A DNA stretch of 64,000 nt from Acridotheres tristis (Eukaryota > Chordata > Aves > Passeriformes > Sturnidae). The stretch's first letter is position 1. The number at the start of each line of letters is the position of its first letter. The position numbers were made by a program, and so were the translations under genes. Under the pieces are notes generated by a model. That model ran no database searches. It had not been told where the DNA came from and saw only the letters and a program-made list of their open reading frames with translations. Shown here in pieces: positions 23,475-38,400 of the stretch. Location: assembly GCA_037013685.1 (NCBI GenBank), contig CM072895.1:12746463-12810462 (forward strand). Direction: 5' to 3'.

Positions 23475-26400
23475 CTGTGCAGAAGAGATACATAAGAGAT
23501 ACACAAAAAGTTAAAGAAAATCCTTTAAATCGAGCTAACTCAGGAGTGAAGCCTTTAAGAAAGAAAAATTGGTTAATGTAAATGGTGGTGGCTTCTTGCA
23601 TGGTTTTCAAAACCCTGGGAGGAGAAAGTTTCTTTTTCTTCTTTTTTAAAAAAAACAATCACCAAACATGGATAGATACAAAACTCAAGTTATCAGGTAA
23701 ACAAAGTCATCTAATAATTATTCCAATAGCTATTTTGCTAGAAAAAAAGATGCATACCCCAAAGGAACAAAGCAGAAGACATGCAAAAAAAAAAAAATCT
23801 ACAACCACTGAGACGGAAGCCAGCCAAAAACCACTTTAAGACTGTACCTGTGGTGCTGGAGGATGCTGTGGCATTCCCTGTGGACTTGTCTGAGCGTAGT
23901 ACGCTGCCTGCTGCCTGTAGTACTCAGCCCACGCTGCACTGTAATCTGGCTGACCGCCTGGAGGAGCCCCAGCAGGGGCAGGAACAGCTTGACCTGCAAG
24001 GAATTACAATTACACAGCTTTGTTGTTGCAATAGAAATGAGAACATTTCAATATCTCAGCACCAAACAAACATTACCTAGCAATATTCCTCCTCCAAGGA
24101 TTTTGAATAAACTTGTGGCTGCTTCTTTCAGCCTAAACACTCATCCTATTATTTCAATGGAATGATTCCCATGTAAATCAAAATTGAGGAACTGTAAGGA
24201 CAGTTTTCTTTGCCTCTTGATTCATAATCATGAATCATGTTTAAGGCCTGCTGATCTGAACAACAGTAGCATTTAAATACACGCCAAGAGGCAAAACTTT
24301 ATGTAATCAACCTAGACTAATTTTATTTTACAGACTACATACATTAGCTCAGCAGATGCAAATTCCTACACTTCCCCAGTTCTGGCATCCTTCGTTCAAT
24401 TACAAGGTTATTGCAGGTTACATTTTTCAAAAAGTGCATGATTTTTGTAAACATTTCCAAAATGTAAATGTTTACATTTACCACAGAACACAGTCCCAAA
24501 ACTTTCTTCCATGCCTTGTGGAAGTTCCAATCCTCTGGAAACAAGAGCATGTACAAATACACTTTCCCAGACAGCTCAGCATTACTGCTCCTTTCAATAG
24601 AATCAACTGACAGACTAAAATCCCAAACAGTGACAGACTGATACATGAAGACTCTTCAGCATATTAAAAAACCAAGCAAAACAATCAAAGAAAATGACAG
24701 TCAACCTTTCAGTTATGCTGTTCTTCCACAGGAGAACTGTCATGGACATCCTTAACTTCCTTTTCCCCCCAACTTCAGAAACGCCAAACACATCCCTCTT
24801 AGTACCACTGATCTTTATAATTTCTGAGGGTGTTTGCAGTTACCATTACAAAATGTACGAGACTCTAAGCAAAGCAACACTCTCTATGCTCTACCTAAAC
24901 ACCTGTCCACACACACTTGCAGGCATTCAGACAGAAGGGTTTTTACACGTAGTGCTTCATTTGAAGTTTCCTTAACTTCCAAACCAGAACTTTTATATCT
25001 GTGCTATGACACTTTTGATCTACATTCTTAATGGGTTATTTTTCAAATCAAAAGTTCTACAGTCAGAATTAGGATACTACCAAAATTCACTACCTCTTCA
25101 AGTTTTTTCTAAGCTACTAGGGAAAAAAAAACCCTAACCCCACGAAAACAAACCACCATATCACGTCACCCTACAGGAAATAAACCCAAGCCAAATGCAA
25201 GTCTGCAGCCTGTACAATTCCATGTGCACCCAACTGTCTATTCTGCTATGAACAGAAAGCGGCAGCTTCCACATGATGAGGGCTGAAAGTTTTCAATCCT
25301 ACCTGAAACCACCTCACTTTTTATTTGAATACAAGGCCACTGAGCAACTTCCTGAGGAACGTGAGTATCAACAATTCTAACAAAGTGTTCTCTAGGGTAT
25401 CAGACAGAAAGCTGGCTTTATTTGTTTAAAAATACTTCAACAAAGAGAATTCATATGCAGTATCCTAGCTATTCACACTACTCCTACACATGTGTAGTCT
25501 TCTAATCCTCTCAAAAACATGTAGTGTGAGCAGAGAATGTGAGTATTTGGCAAAGCACTATCCTGAAAACCATCAAAACATAACCTTCCATTTTCAACTT
25601 AGTTTTTCCACTTACACTGTAGGTAAGCTCTGAAAGTCTGTCTTTTATTCTGGTTTCTACAGTAACAGAATTCCCAGAAAATCTTAAATTTCTTAAAATC
25701 TTTAGAGCTGTTATCACATTTCACAACCTGTAATGTGCCACAACTTAAAACTGACACTTCTGATAAATTATTTTAACACAAAACTACCTTTAATATGGTT
25801 ACATATTGTCCCAAGATACACTCTTCCCAAGTTCACCATTACTTTGAGATAATAACTGTACTTACAAATTACTGTCACCACAACTGACTGTCAAAGATAA
25901 GAGATTTTTTGTGCATTAAGACCCAAGAATCTTTGAACATTTTGCTAACTATGCCAAGGCAGCACGGAAATTCAAATAATAAATCAAATAAAGGAAATTT
26001 AACATCTATTCAAAAGATGGCAAAACTGCACTTCTGTCCTGATAGGTATTTTAGGTGCACCATTTCCCTACTAAGTACTGCAAGTAGTTCTGAACCTACA
26101 CATGGAATTCAGCTGTTTAGTCAAAGCTTCCTTTCAGTGTAGAAACTGCACTAAGCAGCACCTGCTCGTTAATAGCCAAATTCAAAGGGAAGAGTTATGG
26201 ATAACCCTGATCAACCCCATACAAAGGAAACAGGAGAAACAGAACACCTCCCCCTTTAAGAAGGGCTGAGAAGGAAACACCAGCAGATTTTACAATTCAA
26301 CATTATCAAGGGTGATTCTAATAGGAGCGAACTGTTTTGTTTCTTCTTTCCCACTACAATGCTGAGGAATATTTTAAAAACACTTCTATTTTAATATGGA

Positions 26401-29400
26401 ATCTTTTAACTGTACATCAAGCGACAATATATGGGGAATGACTTTAAATGACGAATTTATAAATTCCAATAATGACATACAGATCATTTACCAATGATCA
26501 TGACTTCATGTTTGGAGAGAACTGTTATCCATGAGAGACTTTTTGGAGTATTTGCTACTCAAAGCAGTAGCCCCTGAAACAAGGATCTGAAAAAGGAGAC
26601 GGACTTGGCCACTGGGTTTCTGAGTTAGAAAAGAGGTTAATATTCAAGTGTGAAAAGTACAGTGAAGTGTCCTCTGTGATTAGCAGAGTCATATATCACA
26701 CCAGTAGGAAGCCACTTTGAAAACATTTTTTAGATGGGAATATTCTGGAGTGTTTTAGCATCTTCAGACCATTCATATTTGATTAAGTATGCAAAAATCC
26801 AAAACATCAATTAAAATATCACTTGTTGAGCTTACCACAAGGATTATCAAAATAATTTTCTTCAGCAACAAAAATAGAACTGACTGGGCTCAACAAGTCA
26901 GAGTTTCAGTTCAGCTCTCCCCAACAGTGTTTGGTGAAATCATCTGTGCTGTGAAAAATCTGAGTTGTCAAAGAGCAAGTGACTTGTAACTGCCATCCTT
27001 TAGCACAAGTTAATGGGGACAGATTACAGCACTATAGGAAGCACAAACAGTACTGGAAAGCCTGGAGACCACAAGAACATGCTGTTGGGACAGCCTTCGT
27101 GTCCATCACACCTACTACTACTTCTTAACATTGCTAATGAAGATGGGAAAATCAGCACCATTTCGCATTACATCAACTCCAGCTGAATTCCTCTTATCTA
27201 AGCAAGAGAAACGGTATCTCCCACATCAAGATCTGCAGCAAAAAGTTCTCGTGATTTACAGTCAAGTTATACAGGTCCAGCCATCAAGAGCTCTCCTTCA
27301 GGTGAAGAACTCAATCTGAACTACAGAAAGGAATTAAAAGGAGAACTGCCCTCGTGTTTTTCCTCTTATTTGACTGTCTTGGTATTTTTTACATTTTGCA
27401 TTTTAAGAGCAACTATTTTTATTTCCCATTATACTTTTTTGGCTTACATTCCTCTTTGGAATTGCTCCCATGAACTCTATCCCAACACCTTATAACTAGC
27501 TAATATTTAATCTGAGCAAGTGCAAGACTAGTGCTTCCCAGACTTTGCTTTCCAAGACACCAAATTAGAAAGATGGCAGAGTGCCTGCCAACATCATTTT
27601 ATTTAAAAAAAAGTGCAAGCCACCCACAAGTTTGTATTTCAGAATGTGAGCCAAACTAACAGAGACAGTAAACTGTAAAGAAATAGCTGAATGAACCAGG
27701 AAGAAGAAAAGTGGGAAGGCCTATCATCTTAGAAATCACATGTTTGGGAGTTTTAATTTTCTTAGTCTGATATGCAGGTCTTGATAAATACTCATCATAC
27801 ATTTTCTGTAGAATTCATGACTTACACAGTGCCAAAATAAATATAGTTATGTCTTAGCAAATAATTATCAATACAGTGGAAGGCTCCTAAGAGGAATTAA
27901 GTACGTTATTATTAATCTTAAATCTGAGTGCTTTTAATATTCCATGAGAAAACTGACTGCACTTGGAAGATGGCAAAACAGCCACCAAACCCTCCCATGC
28001 AAACAAAGATACATCCCAAACCAGATCCTGCTGTATGTCTGGTCAGAGATATCTGGGAAAGCACTGGCATTCCTAAGACCACTGGTGCTCTGTGTCCAGC
28101 CCTGATCCATCACCTACAGTATTCATGGCAGGACACTATGAGCAGAACATGACCGTGACTAAAAAGGTAATGACACCTTCTGCCAGGGCATAAAGCCACA
28201 TACTCTTCCCTTATACTCAAAACAATGAAATAATCGAGTTAATCAGCACATTCATTTCATTTTTATAAAAAAGGTACCAACAACATATAACCTGCAGTTT
28301 AAACACAGCTCTAGAGTGTTGCAAAGCAAATGCTATTTAAAAAAGAACCAGTGTAAATGAAAGCTAATTCTGATGCTTTAGTAACCTGGAACACAGAAAG
28401 CAAAGTACAAGAAAAAAAATTATATGTAATCTGAAGAGAATTGAGAAACAATTACCAAGTAAGAAAAACAACAGCTTCATAAAGTAGATCAAAGTCGAAC
28501 TTCAAAACTTTGGAAATGTACTTTAAAATGCTCAGATTTAAACATTTAAAAGATATTGTTTCCCAATAATCAAAGACATCTCATTAAGTTTGAAGTATTT
28601 TTGTAGAGCTGATTATTAACCTGAGTTACTAATGCCTAAAACAACACAAAATTCAAGTCTGTTTCTCAGCAGTATTTGGTTCAGAAGACACATGACTGTG
28701 CATTCCAATTTTTTTGGGGTAAAACTCCCATCTCATCCAGCAAAATACCCAAGTCTCCTAAAACATTCCACTATGATTGTGGAACAGAAAAAAGAACAGA
28801 AAAGCCCCTGCACACTTACCCATTTTTTTGTAGTACTCCTCCCAGGCCTTGGTATAGTCAACCTGCCCTGCTGGTGCTGGATTTGGCTGATCTCCTGAAT
28901 TACATTAAAATAGTTAAACTAAAATTACTGGGGTTTGTTTCACACATAATCCAAATAATGAACTGAAATTTTCAGTAACACTCCCACATGACATGACTCA
29001 AATCTGACGCTATAAACCTATGTGGTACAAGCTACCACAAATAGAAACTCCTAGTAAAAAAGACATGTTTTCAAGATTCAGGAAGTGCATACCAGGCAAT
29101 ACAAAATACCAGAATTCAAGTGGTAAGCCTCAGCCAGGCATAAATATTAAAATAATGCAACTAAATACTACAACTATGATTGTCTTAAACGCACTGGAAC
29201 TGATGCAACCATTTAAGCAAATTACAGTCAACAGCTTGGCTCATTAAATTTTTATTTATGACTGCTCTATGTAGTCATTAAGTCAGCCCACATTGCAGCA
29301 AAATTCTCCTTGGAGTATATTCCAAGATAAATACATTACCCTTGTTACTGCTGAAATTAAGAAAAGCAATATTGAAGGCTATAAGCAAAAGTTTTCCAAG

Positions 29401-32400
29401 AAATCCAGCTACTTAAAAAATAAATTTACCTAGGAGGACAACAATAAAAAATACACCTCCAGCAATGAGAAATGTGTCCATTTCACTGAGTATCTACCTT
29501 GTCCATTAGTTTGGGTTGTAGCTGGTCCACCAGGAGGGGCTGCAGGTGGTGGCTGTGCTTGCTGCTGATAATAGTGAGCATAATAAGCTGCCCACGCCGC
29601 TGAATTGGGATCTGTTCCTGGCTTACCTATGAAAACAGAACATAAGCATTTATAATAGTACTGCTATGAACAGAATGCTGTCCTCAATTAATCCTGTCCT
29701 AGGCATTCTTGTTTTCCTCCAAGGAAAAATCTATCTAAACAAAATGCCTATGTACATACTTCAAGTATTTTTTTTCTTTCTAGCGTAAGCTTTCGATCAG
29801 GTTTCAGACCAATGTACTGTACAAAGTGAACTTTCACAGAGCTGGCGAGATAAAATAATTTTTGAACCTTTACTACTACAATGCCACTAATTAATCTTAC
29901 ATGTGATAAACAGTATTTTTCAAGTTCATTTAAACAGTCATGTTAATAAATGGTAGCAGTAATTAATTGTTCTAGCACCAATTTCAGTGGTTTTACTTTT
30001 GTTAGAACCTCGCGCTAATGACACTGGCACCGGTGGAGGAGGCATGCCAAATACATATTTCTGAAACAGAAGAATACAAGACTTACTAGGTATTTGCAAT
30101 GCTTGTCAGTTAAACTTTAAGGTAACAGTAAAATAGAGAAACACACAGCATTTTAAGAACTTGAATCCCCATATATGGCTATTAAGGACCACTGTTTACT
30201 TACAGCTTTTTAGTATAAAAAATAATGAAAACAGTTGCATCTATCTCCATGGTTCCTTATCTTTATCTACATCTAGGCCAATGATGCTGCTTCCTAGCGT
30301 TTTATTTCTGTTTCTCACATCTAGTCTTTAGGAATGGTTTATTCTTGCTGAATCAGAAATTCATTACATTACCAGATTGACAATCCACAATACCTGAAAA
30401 TCTACTATTAGAGAACATAATGTTTTACATAACCAGCATCTACTTGCAAGCAGTATTTGCAGTCTTAAAGAATAACAGTATCTGCAAAGAAATGCAGCCA
30501 AGTGAGGAGAGAATTTCACAAAAGGACATGGACACAACTGATACTTTAGAGCAACTACACATGGGGATGGAAATACAATCCTCCCTGAACACAAAACAGG
30601 TAAGGCAGCGAGTAATGGAAGATGAAGAAATCCCCTGAAAAAGGCATTGAGGAAGAAACCCAGAACAATAAATTAATGCGAAATGAAATCCTGTGACAAA
30701 AGTCAGTTGTAACCACTTCAAATGCACACAGAAAAAAAATGTTAACACACTACTTTCTGTTTGAAATTACACTGCTTCCATCAGCAATAGTGGATTTAAA
30801 CTAACACATCCTATATTCTAAGATTACCTGCAAATATCAAATAAGCCATTGCTCAATTCCCTCCCTTCTTCTCCTTAGCACTTCTCTAGAGTAGAACACC
30901 ACAGAGCTGGATTCATTAAATTTCTAGAGAAATCTGACTGGAGTAACTAGCTCCACTTTCATGTGATAAAGGCAAGCACAGTTCTGGAGAAAGCATCTCT
31001 GAAAAAAGTACTAAAATAACCCATTTGTTATACTGGAATGAGCAACTAAGTGAAAACTGTAGAAAATTCATCCAAAGAAATGCAAGTCAAAAGAAACATC
31101 AACTTCAACTGCATATATGAGAACTTAGTTAGATTTTTAAGAGAAGTATTTATCAAAAAAAAGCCAGTTACAGAATCATCAACATGACATCACAGGAGTA
31201 ATTTGCCTTTTTTTCTTACGAAGCCTTTATGTAGATAAATAACTTAATAAAAATAAAAAAGGTGTGAAAAAGGCCGTAACATTTTAGCAGTGGTTTTCCA
31301 TTAAATACTTTTGCTATGCTGAGACTAAGTCACTTTGAATCATTCTACTTCCAAATGATGTCAGCAGGCATTTTATATATTGAACTGAATACATGCAGAG
31401 CTACCTTGTGCAGAAGTTTGGGAACTAAAACCAGCAACAGTTCTTTGCAAAGACATAATGTGATACATACACGGAGTCCCCTTCTCCACTAATGGAACCT
31501 ATGTCAAGAACAGTGGCTATCAGACTGTATCTGTCATTTATAACAAAAATAAAATTGAGATCTTTCGGCTCAAGTTCTGAGGAAACTCTTCCTCCAACAA
31601 ATGAGGTACAACACACTCAAGCATCTAGCCTTACCATGCCTTCTGTGGCTGATGTTCCATTTCCCCATATCCTCTAGTCCAACCAAAGGATGTAAACTTA
31701 AAGAAAAGCAGGATACTACAACTTTGGAAGTTGGAATTAAGTAAGAACTCCCAGTCTCGACAAAGATAAACAGAAATAGAAGAAACAGATTCTACAAAGA
31801 TGGGTTTCAGGAGAAAATACAAAACTATTATAAGCAAAAGATCAAAAAAAACCAACCCCAGTTTACTGTATTAACAGCAATTCACCAAGCCCTCAAAAGG
31901 GACTCAACAAAATACATTGGTTATCAGACTCTTAAAATAGAACAAAACCTAGAAACACCATAGCATTAACTGCAAAGACAAATCAGTAAACACTGTTTAA
32001 AACAAAATACAAAGTCATTTACTATTAAGAGAAAGAAGAGACATCCTTATTACAGAACTTTATGCAAAAACATCTATTTTAAAAAAACTGAATTGCACAA
32101 AATCAGTGAACCAAGACTTGCAAAAAGTATCATAAAGAGAGATGCAGTTATTAGTAACATTTGTAAAAAAGCATACTCCAACTGTAACAATTAAATTTCA
32201 ACATTTCACAAGTCACACATGGAAAGTGCAAAACATAAGTAAACTGACAACCAGTGAAAAAAAGCCGGAAGAACAGGAGCCTTTCAGCTTTTATGAGTGT
32301 AACAGAAGTGAACTGTACAATGCATATACTTGCAAGGACAGAACGGATGTACTTGAAATATACCAACACTCTGGTACAGCTGTGCATTTCTTACCTGGGT

Positions 32401-35400
32401 CTGGTGGGTTTGGCGGCTGCCAGTGTGGATAAGCATTTCCCCATCCCTGTGGAGCATATGGAGCTGGAGGACCACTGTAAAAGATCAGGTTGTACACACA
32501 CAGTGAGAGGCGGTCCCAGGGTCACCTCACACAGAAGAAAGTCAGCTGAAGCAATACTTACTGAGGTGCAGGACCAGGAGGGCCTGGGTTATAAGGAGCT
32601 GGATTATATGGTCCCATGGGAGCACCAGGACCCGGCGGCCCAGGAGGCCCATGCGGGCCAGGAACAACACCATGGGGACCGTGGGGAACAGGTGGACCCA
32701 ATGGATTCACTGGACCCTGTAACAAGGGTAGCACAGATGGAAATTCACCTTGAAGTTCTCAATTTTTCAGCATTTTAAAAACATTTATCTGAACACGGAA
32801 AGAACATCTAAAAGGTTTGTCTGGTTATAAAGACAGTTCCCTGCAGAAAACAGGCTATTTAAAGTTTGATCAGGCTTAGACATAGTTAAAGGCTGTGGCA
32901 GTAAATAGCGACTACAACACTTCATTTATTTCAGTTTCTTCTTGAGGAAGTGAAGGATTTTACAAAAATCCCACACATTTTTCCACAAGTTGCACTAAAC
33001 TCCCCACACTCTAACAAGACTATCAGTTTTAAAATAAATCAATACATCTAAATCTGACTAACTAAATTTGCTTATAAGATCAGGCACAAAAGGCCTCCAG
33101 TAAATTTGATTACAGGCAACACATGCAAACAAGAGTGAAGCGAAATTGAAGGCGTAAATTGCATTAGAACTTTACTCAGACTGAAAAACAAACCGCACAA
33201 TTTAGTACCACTGACATCTTTGAACTCCACCAATTTTTTCATATACACCAAATCGGCATTTTCAAGAACACACCATATGATGTTGAAGAGATAAACTGTT
33301 TCTATTTCAAGATTTTGTTGTACCACTTTAATTTAATCAGATAATAAATTGATAATAATGGTAATCTGGATTTAATCTAGGAAGTGAAATGAAAGCGAAA
33401 TCTCCACAAGGGAGACTTACTTTCAGCTCTGTTTAGCTCTAATAATAAGCAAAAAAGCAGTTATCCACTCACTCCAATCTTTTCTTCTATAAGTTGTCGT
33501 GCATAATCTATTTGCTGGGGTGTTCCACGGATAGTAAACATCTTCATGTTTGGATCCGCATTAGGTGGAGGATTTCTCTGAAGTTCTATTCTAGCACCAG
33601 ACTGTTGGCTTATACTTTTAATAGTTTCACCACCTACAATGCAATATAGCGTTTTTATGACGTGCATCAAAGCAAAAAGTACGGACTCACATCAGAAAGT
33701 CAACTGCATGGAAGTCGAAAAGACATGAAAAGGCACCTATTCTTATGAGCCGTTCAAGAACATTCTAACAATTCAAATAAGACCTCTTCATTGTAGTATA
33801 GAGCTTTAATGGCAATAAACTAGAAAAATAAATTATTTTCTTAGACTATAAAAATGTTACTCAGAAACAGCAGCAAAGAATTCCTACCATCTTGTCTGTA
33901 TTTTTAATTTATTCAACATTTAATATTAGACATTAATAACAACTGACACACATGGTTATCAGTAATTATAAACTTCAAACTCAACCTCCCTATAAAGGGG
34001 CAAATGATGAAGAAGCCCCAAAGAGGCTGACATGGTAGTTAAATCCACAACTTCTTGTAGTGCACCAGAGCCAGAAAGCTAAATTCCCTGAAGTGGCTCC
34101 TCCTCTTACAGGATCCAGAGAAATCATGTACCATTAGTATATACGAAGTCTTCAAAACAGGGGAAATTGGGCAATTAAAAAATTTTAAAAATCACAAAAT
34201 GACAAAATATTCTGAGCTGGAAGGAACCTAAGGATCATGCACTCCAACTCTTAAGTAAGAGGCTCACACAGGGATTGAACATACAACCGTGGCACTATTA
34301 GCATCATGCTCATCACACATCTCTGTACCATGGCATTTGTCCAAACAGAAAAGCTGAGTGGTTTTTAAAATAACATAGAAATGTATATATATAAGATATA
34401 TTGCCTTTTCCAATGATTAATCCAGTTTTGCCAGTAGGGACAATAAAATTGAACTCTTGCAATCCACCAGGAGGCCCCATGTTCCAGTTGCCTTGGCCTC
34501 TACCCCTTCCTCGACCACCAGGTCCTGGTCCACCAGGGTTACCAGCCTAAAAAGAAGCAGCAACAAATGTGTGTGTTCCATAAAATTACTGCAAACAAAT
34601 AATGCAAGCAGGTTACATGACATCTTTGTTAGGAAAAAACTGATTCACTACTGCGACAATTTTGGTAGTTAAAGTGGTACCTTTTAAGGAAGACCTAAAT
34701 TACATTCTAAAAAATGTAATGTACAATTCTGCATATGAAAGATGCAGGAGGAAAGGATATAGAAGCAAGCAGAAAACTTCACATGTACAAAGACATAATT
34801 TTTGTCTGCCTTCTGTAAATGCAGCAGTGGGACTCATCTACCAATAAGCTTTTAACCACTGATTACAACCAAAAGTAAGAGTGTATTAGCTATTAACACA
34901 AAACAGCAGCAGCAGCTTTGAAACCAGCCACATCAAGAAATGCCATGAATTTGAATCAGTACGGTCACTTGCAAAACTGTAACTGTAAAAGTAAACATTC
35001 ATATTCCAGACCAAACTTTGAAGTAGATTCAAATGGCACAACTGAATTATTTTCTTTTGTTACACATACTTTTTGAAAACTTTGGGTCTTTCCCAAAGGT
35101 AGGCAGGAGATTTTAAACACTGAACAACATTACCCAACCTGAACACTGCGAAGAAGATCTGTTATAATTTCTGCAGCATGCTGACATCTGTCAGGAGGCC
35201 CTGTGATCTGGGCTATTCTATCTGGAGTTGTTCCATCATCTGGAATAAAAATGAACTAGTCCAGTATATGCAATTCAGTAAATTTACACTTAAGTCACAG
35301 AAACTTATGAACATGTTACAAACCTGGCTTAAATTGGATCCTAACACCAGCATCATTCTGGATCTTTTTAATCATCTCTCCATTTCTTCCAATTACAATA

Positions 35401-38400
35401 CCTACAGCAAATCGTGGTATTGGAACCTAAAAACAAAAACCAAAACTGAAGATGTTGATGACACCGATATTCCTAAAAAATTCACACAACGAAAGGGTTA
35501 CAATTAGCTGGAATTGTAAACCAGGGCAAGATCAATGCCACTTCAGGCTTTTTCAAGGATGAACTTTTCAATATCAAGTCACAAGTCTAGCACACACTGG
35601 ACTAAACCATTAAAAAGAAAGTGATCCTATACTTTAGAAATTTTCATAGTGGTAGCAATTCCCAGTAGATTTTAGGCTTCTCAGAATAAAAAAAACCAAA
35701 ACAATTTACATTGTGTCTAAAATGCAGATTCTAGCAGATGAAGCTTTAAGCCTCTCCCCCATGAACAGTTAGTAGCTTGTGACTTGCGTTAAGAGTGGGA
35801 CTTAAATAATTTCTGTAAAGGCTGAAGTCCAATTTCAATAATGGTGTATGAAACATTATATACTTGGCCAGAAAATTTACTTGCTCATTTGATAAAAAAC
35901 TCCAGCTACTTGAAATTGTATATAACTGCTGGCAATGTAATTGTGCATGCTGCAGATCACCTACTATAGTAAATTCAGCAATGATCAAGTAATACTTACA
36001 TACCACAACCACTTCTGAAATCTGGTGAAAAGCTTTCAGTAGTATTATGTAGCTTAACATTTTAAAGATAACATCTCAAAATACAGTGAACAAGTTTTTC
36101 AACCATGCTTACGTCTATCCCTTCATTTCCTCCTATTCTCGACCCATATTCGTTGCGCACCTCTCTAAAGCCACCTTGATCACGAATTAACTCCAGCACC
36201 ATTTCCTTGGCTTGCTAAAAGAAGAAGGAAAGTTCGTTTAGGTACTGCAACATCAGAATGGATTTGAAAATGCTCTGAGTTGTGAGGCACTCCTTACCTG
36301 AACTTTATAAGGATCCCCAGTTATCCTAAGGGGCTTGTCTGCACCAGTGTTCTGTGGACCATCTTGAATCATGACCATTTTGACACCTGCCCGCTCCTAT
36401 TTGACAAAAGGGAGGTCAATACTCACTCAAATCCAGATTCGGTACTATCGTATTTAAAAGTAGATACGTATATACCTGTAATTGTTTAATTGTCTCTCCA
36501 CCTTTCCCAATAACTAATCCTGCTTTACTTGCTGGAATCATAATTTCTTGGACTGCATTTCCAGGTCCATCACCATGATGAAATCCAGGTGCAGGTCTTC
36601 CCTTTTCAACGATCTGATCAAGTAATCTTTTTGCTGACCTGTGAAAGAAAATACACATTTATAAACACTTATTCCTGCAAGTATCACTTGCCCACACCTA
36701 TTCTGCTTGGCATTTTTAAATTGAAAAGTTTCTGCGCAACAATTATGGTTATTATCACTAAGAAATATGAAGTAATCTCAAACAATCTGCAAAAGTAACT
36801 TAAGAAACTAACTGCAAAATAATAAAACCACCCCAATATTGGAATACAGAAGGTGGTCCTTTACCAAACATTTGTTAAAAATACTTACTGAACAGACTCT
36901 GGTGTTCCAGTTAGCATACACGATCTTTCGGGCAGGCCTCCACTATCTGCAATCATAAAATAAACTTATCAGTAGTGTTAAGTCAGAAAGAGATTATGAA
37001 ATTAATCATAATACACAAGCTACCGAATTTTCATACTTAATGAAGTCAAATAATCAGCGTATCCCATTTTGCATCTCTTTAGCCCATCATAGTCAACATT
37101 AGCACAAAAAAATTAACCTACATCTTAAATGAAGGCTCAGGCAATGAAAAGCAATGAGGAATCCTCTGGTCTTCCTACCAACCGCCCCCCATCCCCCCCA
37201 AACAGACACCCCCCCTACAAATAGTTACCAGGTGCAATCTGTATTTTACAGCCAGACTCTTGCTGTATGCGTGAGATCTGCTCTCCACCTCTGCCAATTA
37301 CTTGGAGAAAGAAAATACAGAAAGATTATTTTTATTAACAGCCTCTGCTAACATCCCCCACTGTATTACAAGAGCACATCCATACTACTTACTGAATCCA
37401 ACCATCCCATCTGGAACTTTGTACTCCTCTGTCATCACAGACCTACAGCCAATGTTAAACAAAAGACATGACTATCTACAGACCGAACTGGCATTACATT
37501 TATATGTATCTTCCCACTATACTACAGCAAGCACCATCACCCTGGCTTACTTGCCCTCCCATTAACTTTAGAAGTCATTATGCAAGCACAGTTCTACACA
37601 AGCTGACAACACACCAAAACGACAAAAAAGGTTCAAGAGTCATACAAATCAATCAAAAGTTTTCCTTCACTCTCTTTATTAAGAGATGTGCAGTACAGAA
37701 AAGGCTACTGTAGCATTTTAAGTTTCATCTATATATTCATCAGAGGATGCTGGAAATTTTGGTATCTCAGAACTGTCCAAAGCATAAGAATAATAATTGG
37801 ATCTGGTTGTTTAGGTAAGAAACAAGTGGAGAAAACAATGAAGTTGTAACAGATGTAGTTGAGTAATACTCGGTATGAAGTCTGAATTATTTTATTTGTT
37901 TTAAAGTCGGTTTTCCTTTTAATTTACAAAATGGCATCACCCCCTTCCTCTTCAGATCTGCATCCAACTTCTAGCTATGCTACCTATGCTGAAGTAGTAA
38001 AAACCAGCCAACATATTTTCTTTTGATTAAGCTCGACCCATTGCCTAGACTGAGGAGAAAGAAACAGAACGCAATGTAGGTACATTTCAAATGTCTGACT
38101 TGGAGTTGCTAAAGCAAAATTTCAACAGATCACACAAAGACAAAGAAGAAGTGCTTCATGTGTTGATACCATGTTTGCAGAAAAATTGCTTGAAACTGCT
38201 TTATTTCAATAAAACTCCTACATAAGATATAGTATAACTCTTACCTTTGCTGCTGATGCATCGGTGGTAGCTGATTTCCAAAAGCTACAAACAAACATTG
38301 TTAAAATTAAATTCAAACAAGTGGTATAGCTTACAACTAAGCTTCTCCTTTGATAAAAAAACTCAACCATATCAAACTTCTGTCCAAGTTCACTTTTGAA

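Noticed and set aside
34262..34320. tRNA-like sequence in FUBP1 intron 13
   Set aside because: Only part of a tRNA-Ile is present, diverged and fused to a CR1-like tail, so it is a SINE, not a tRNA gene.
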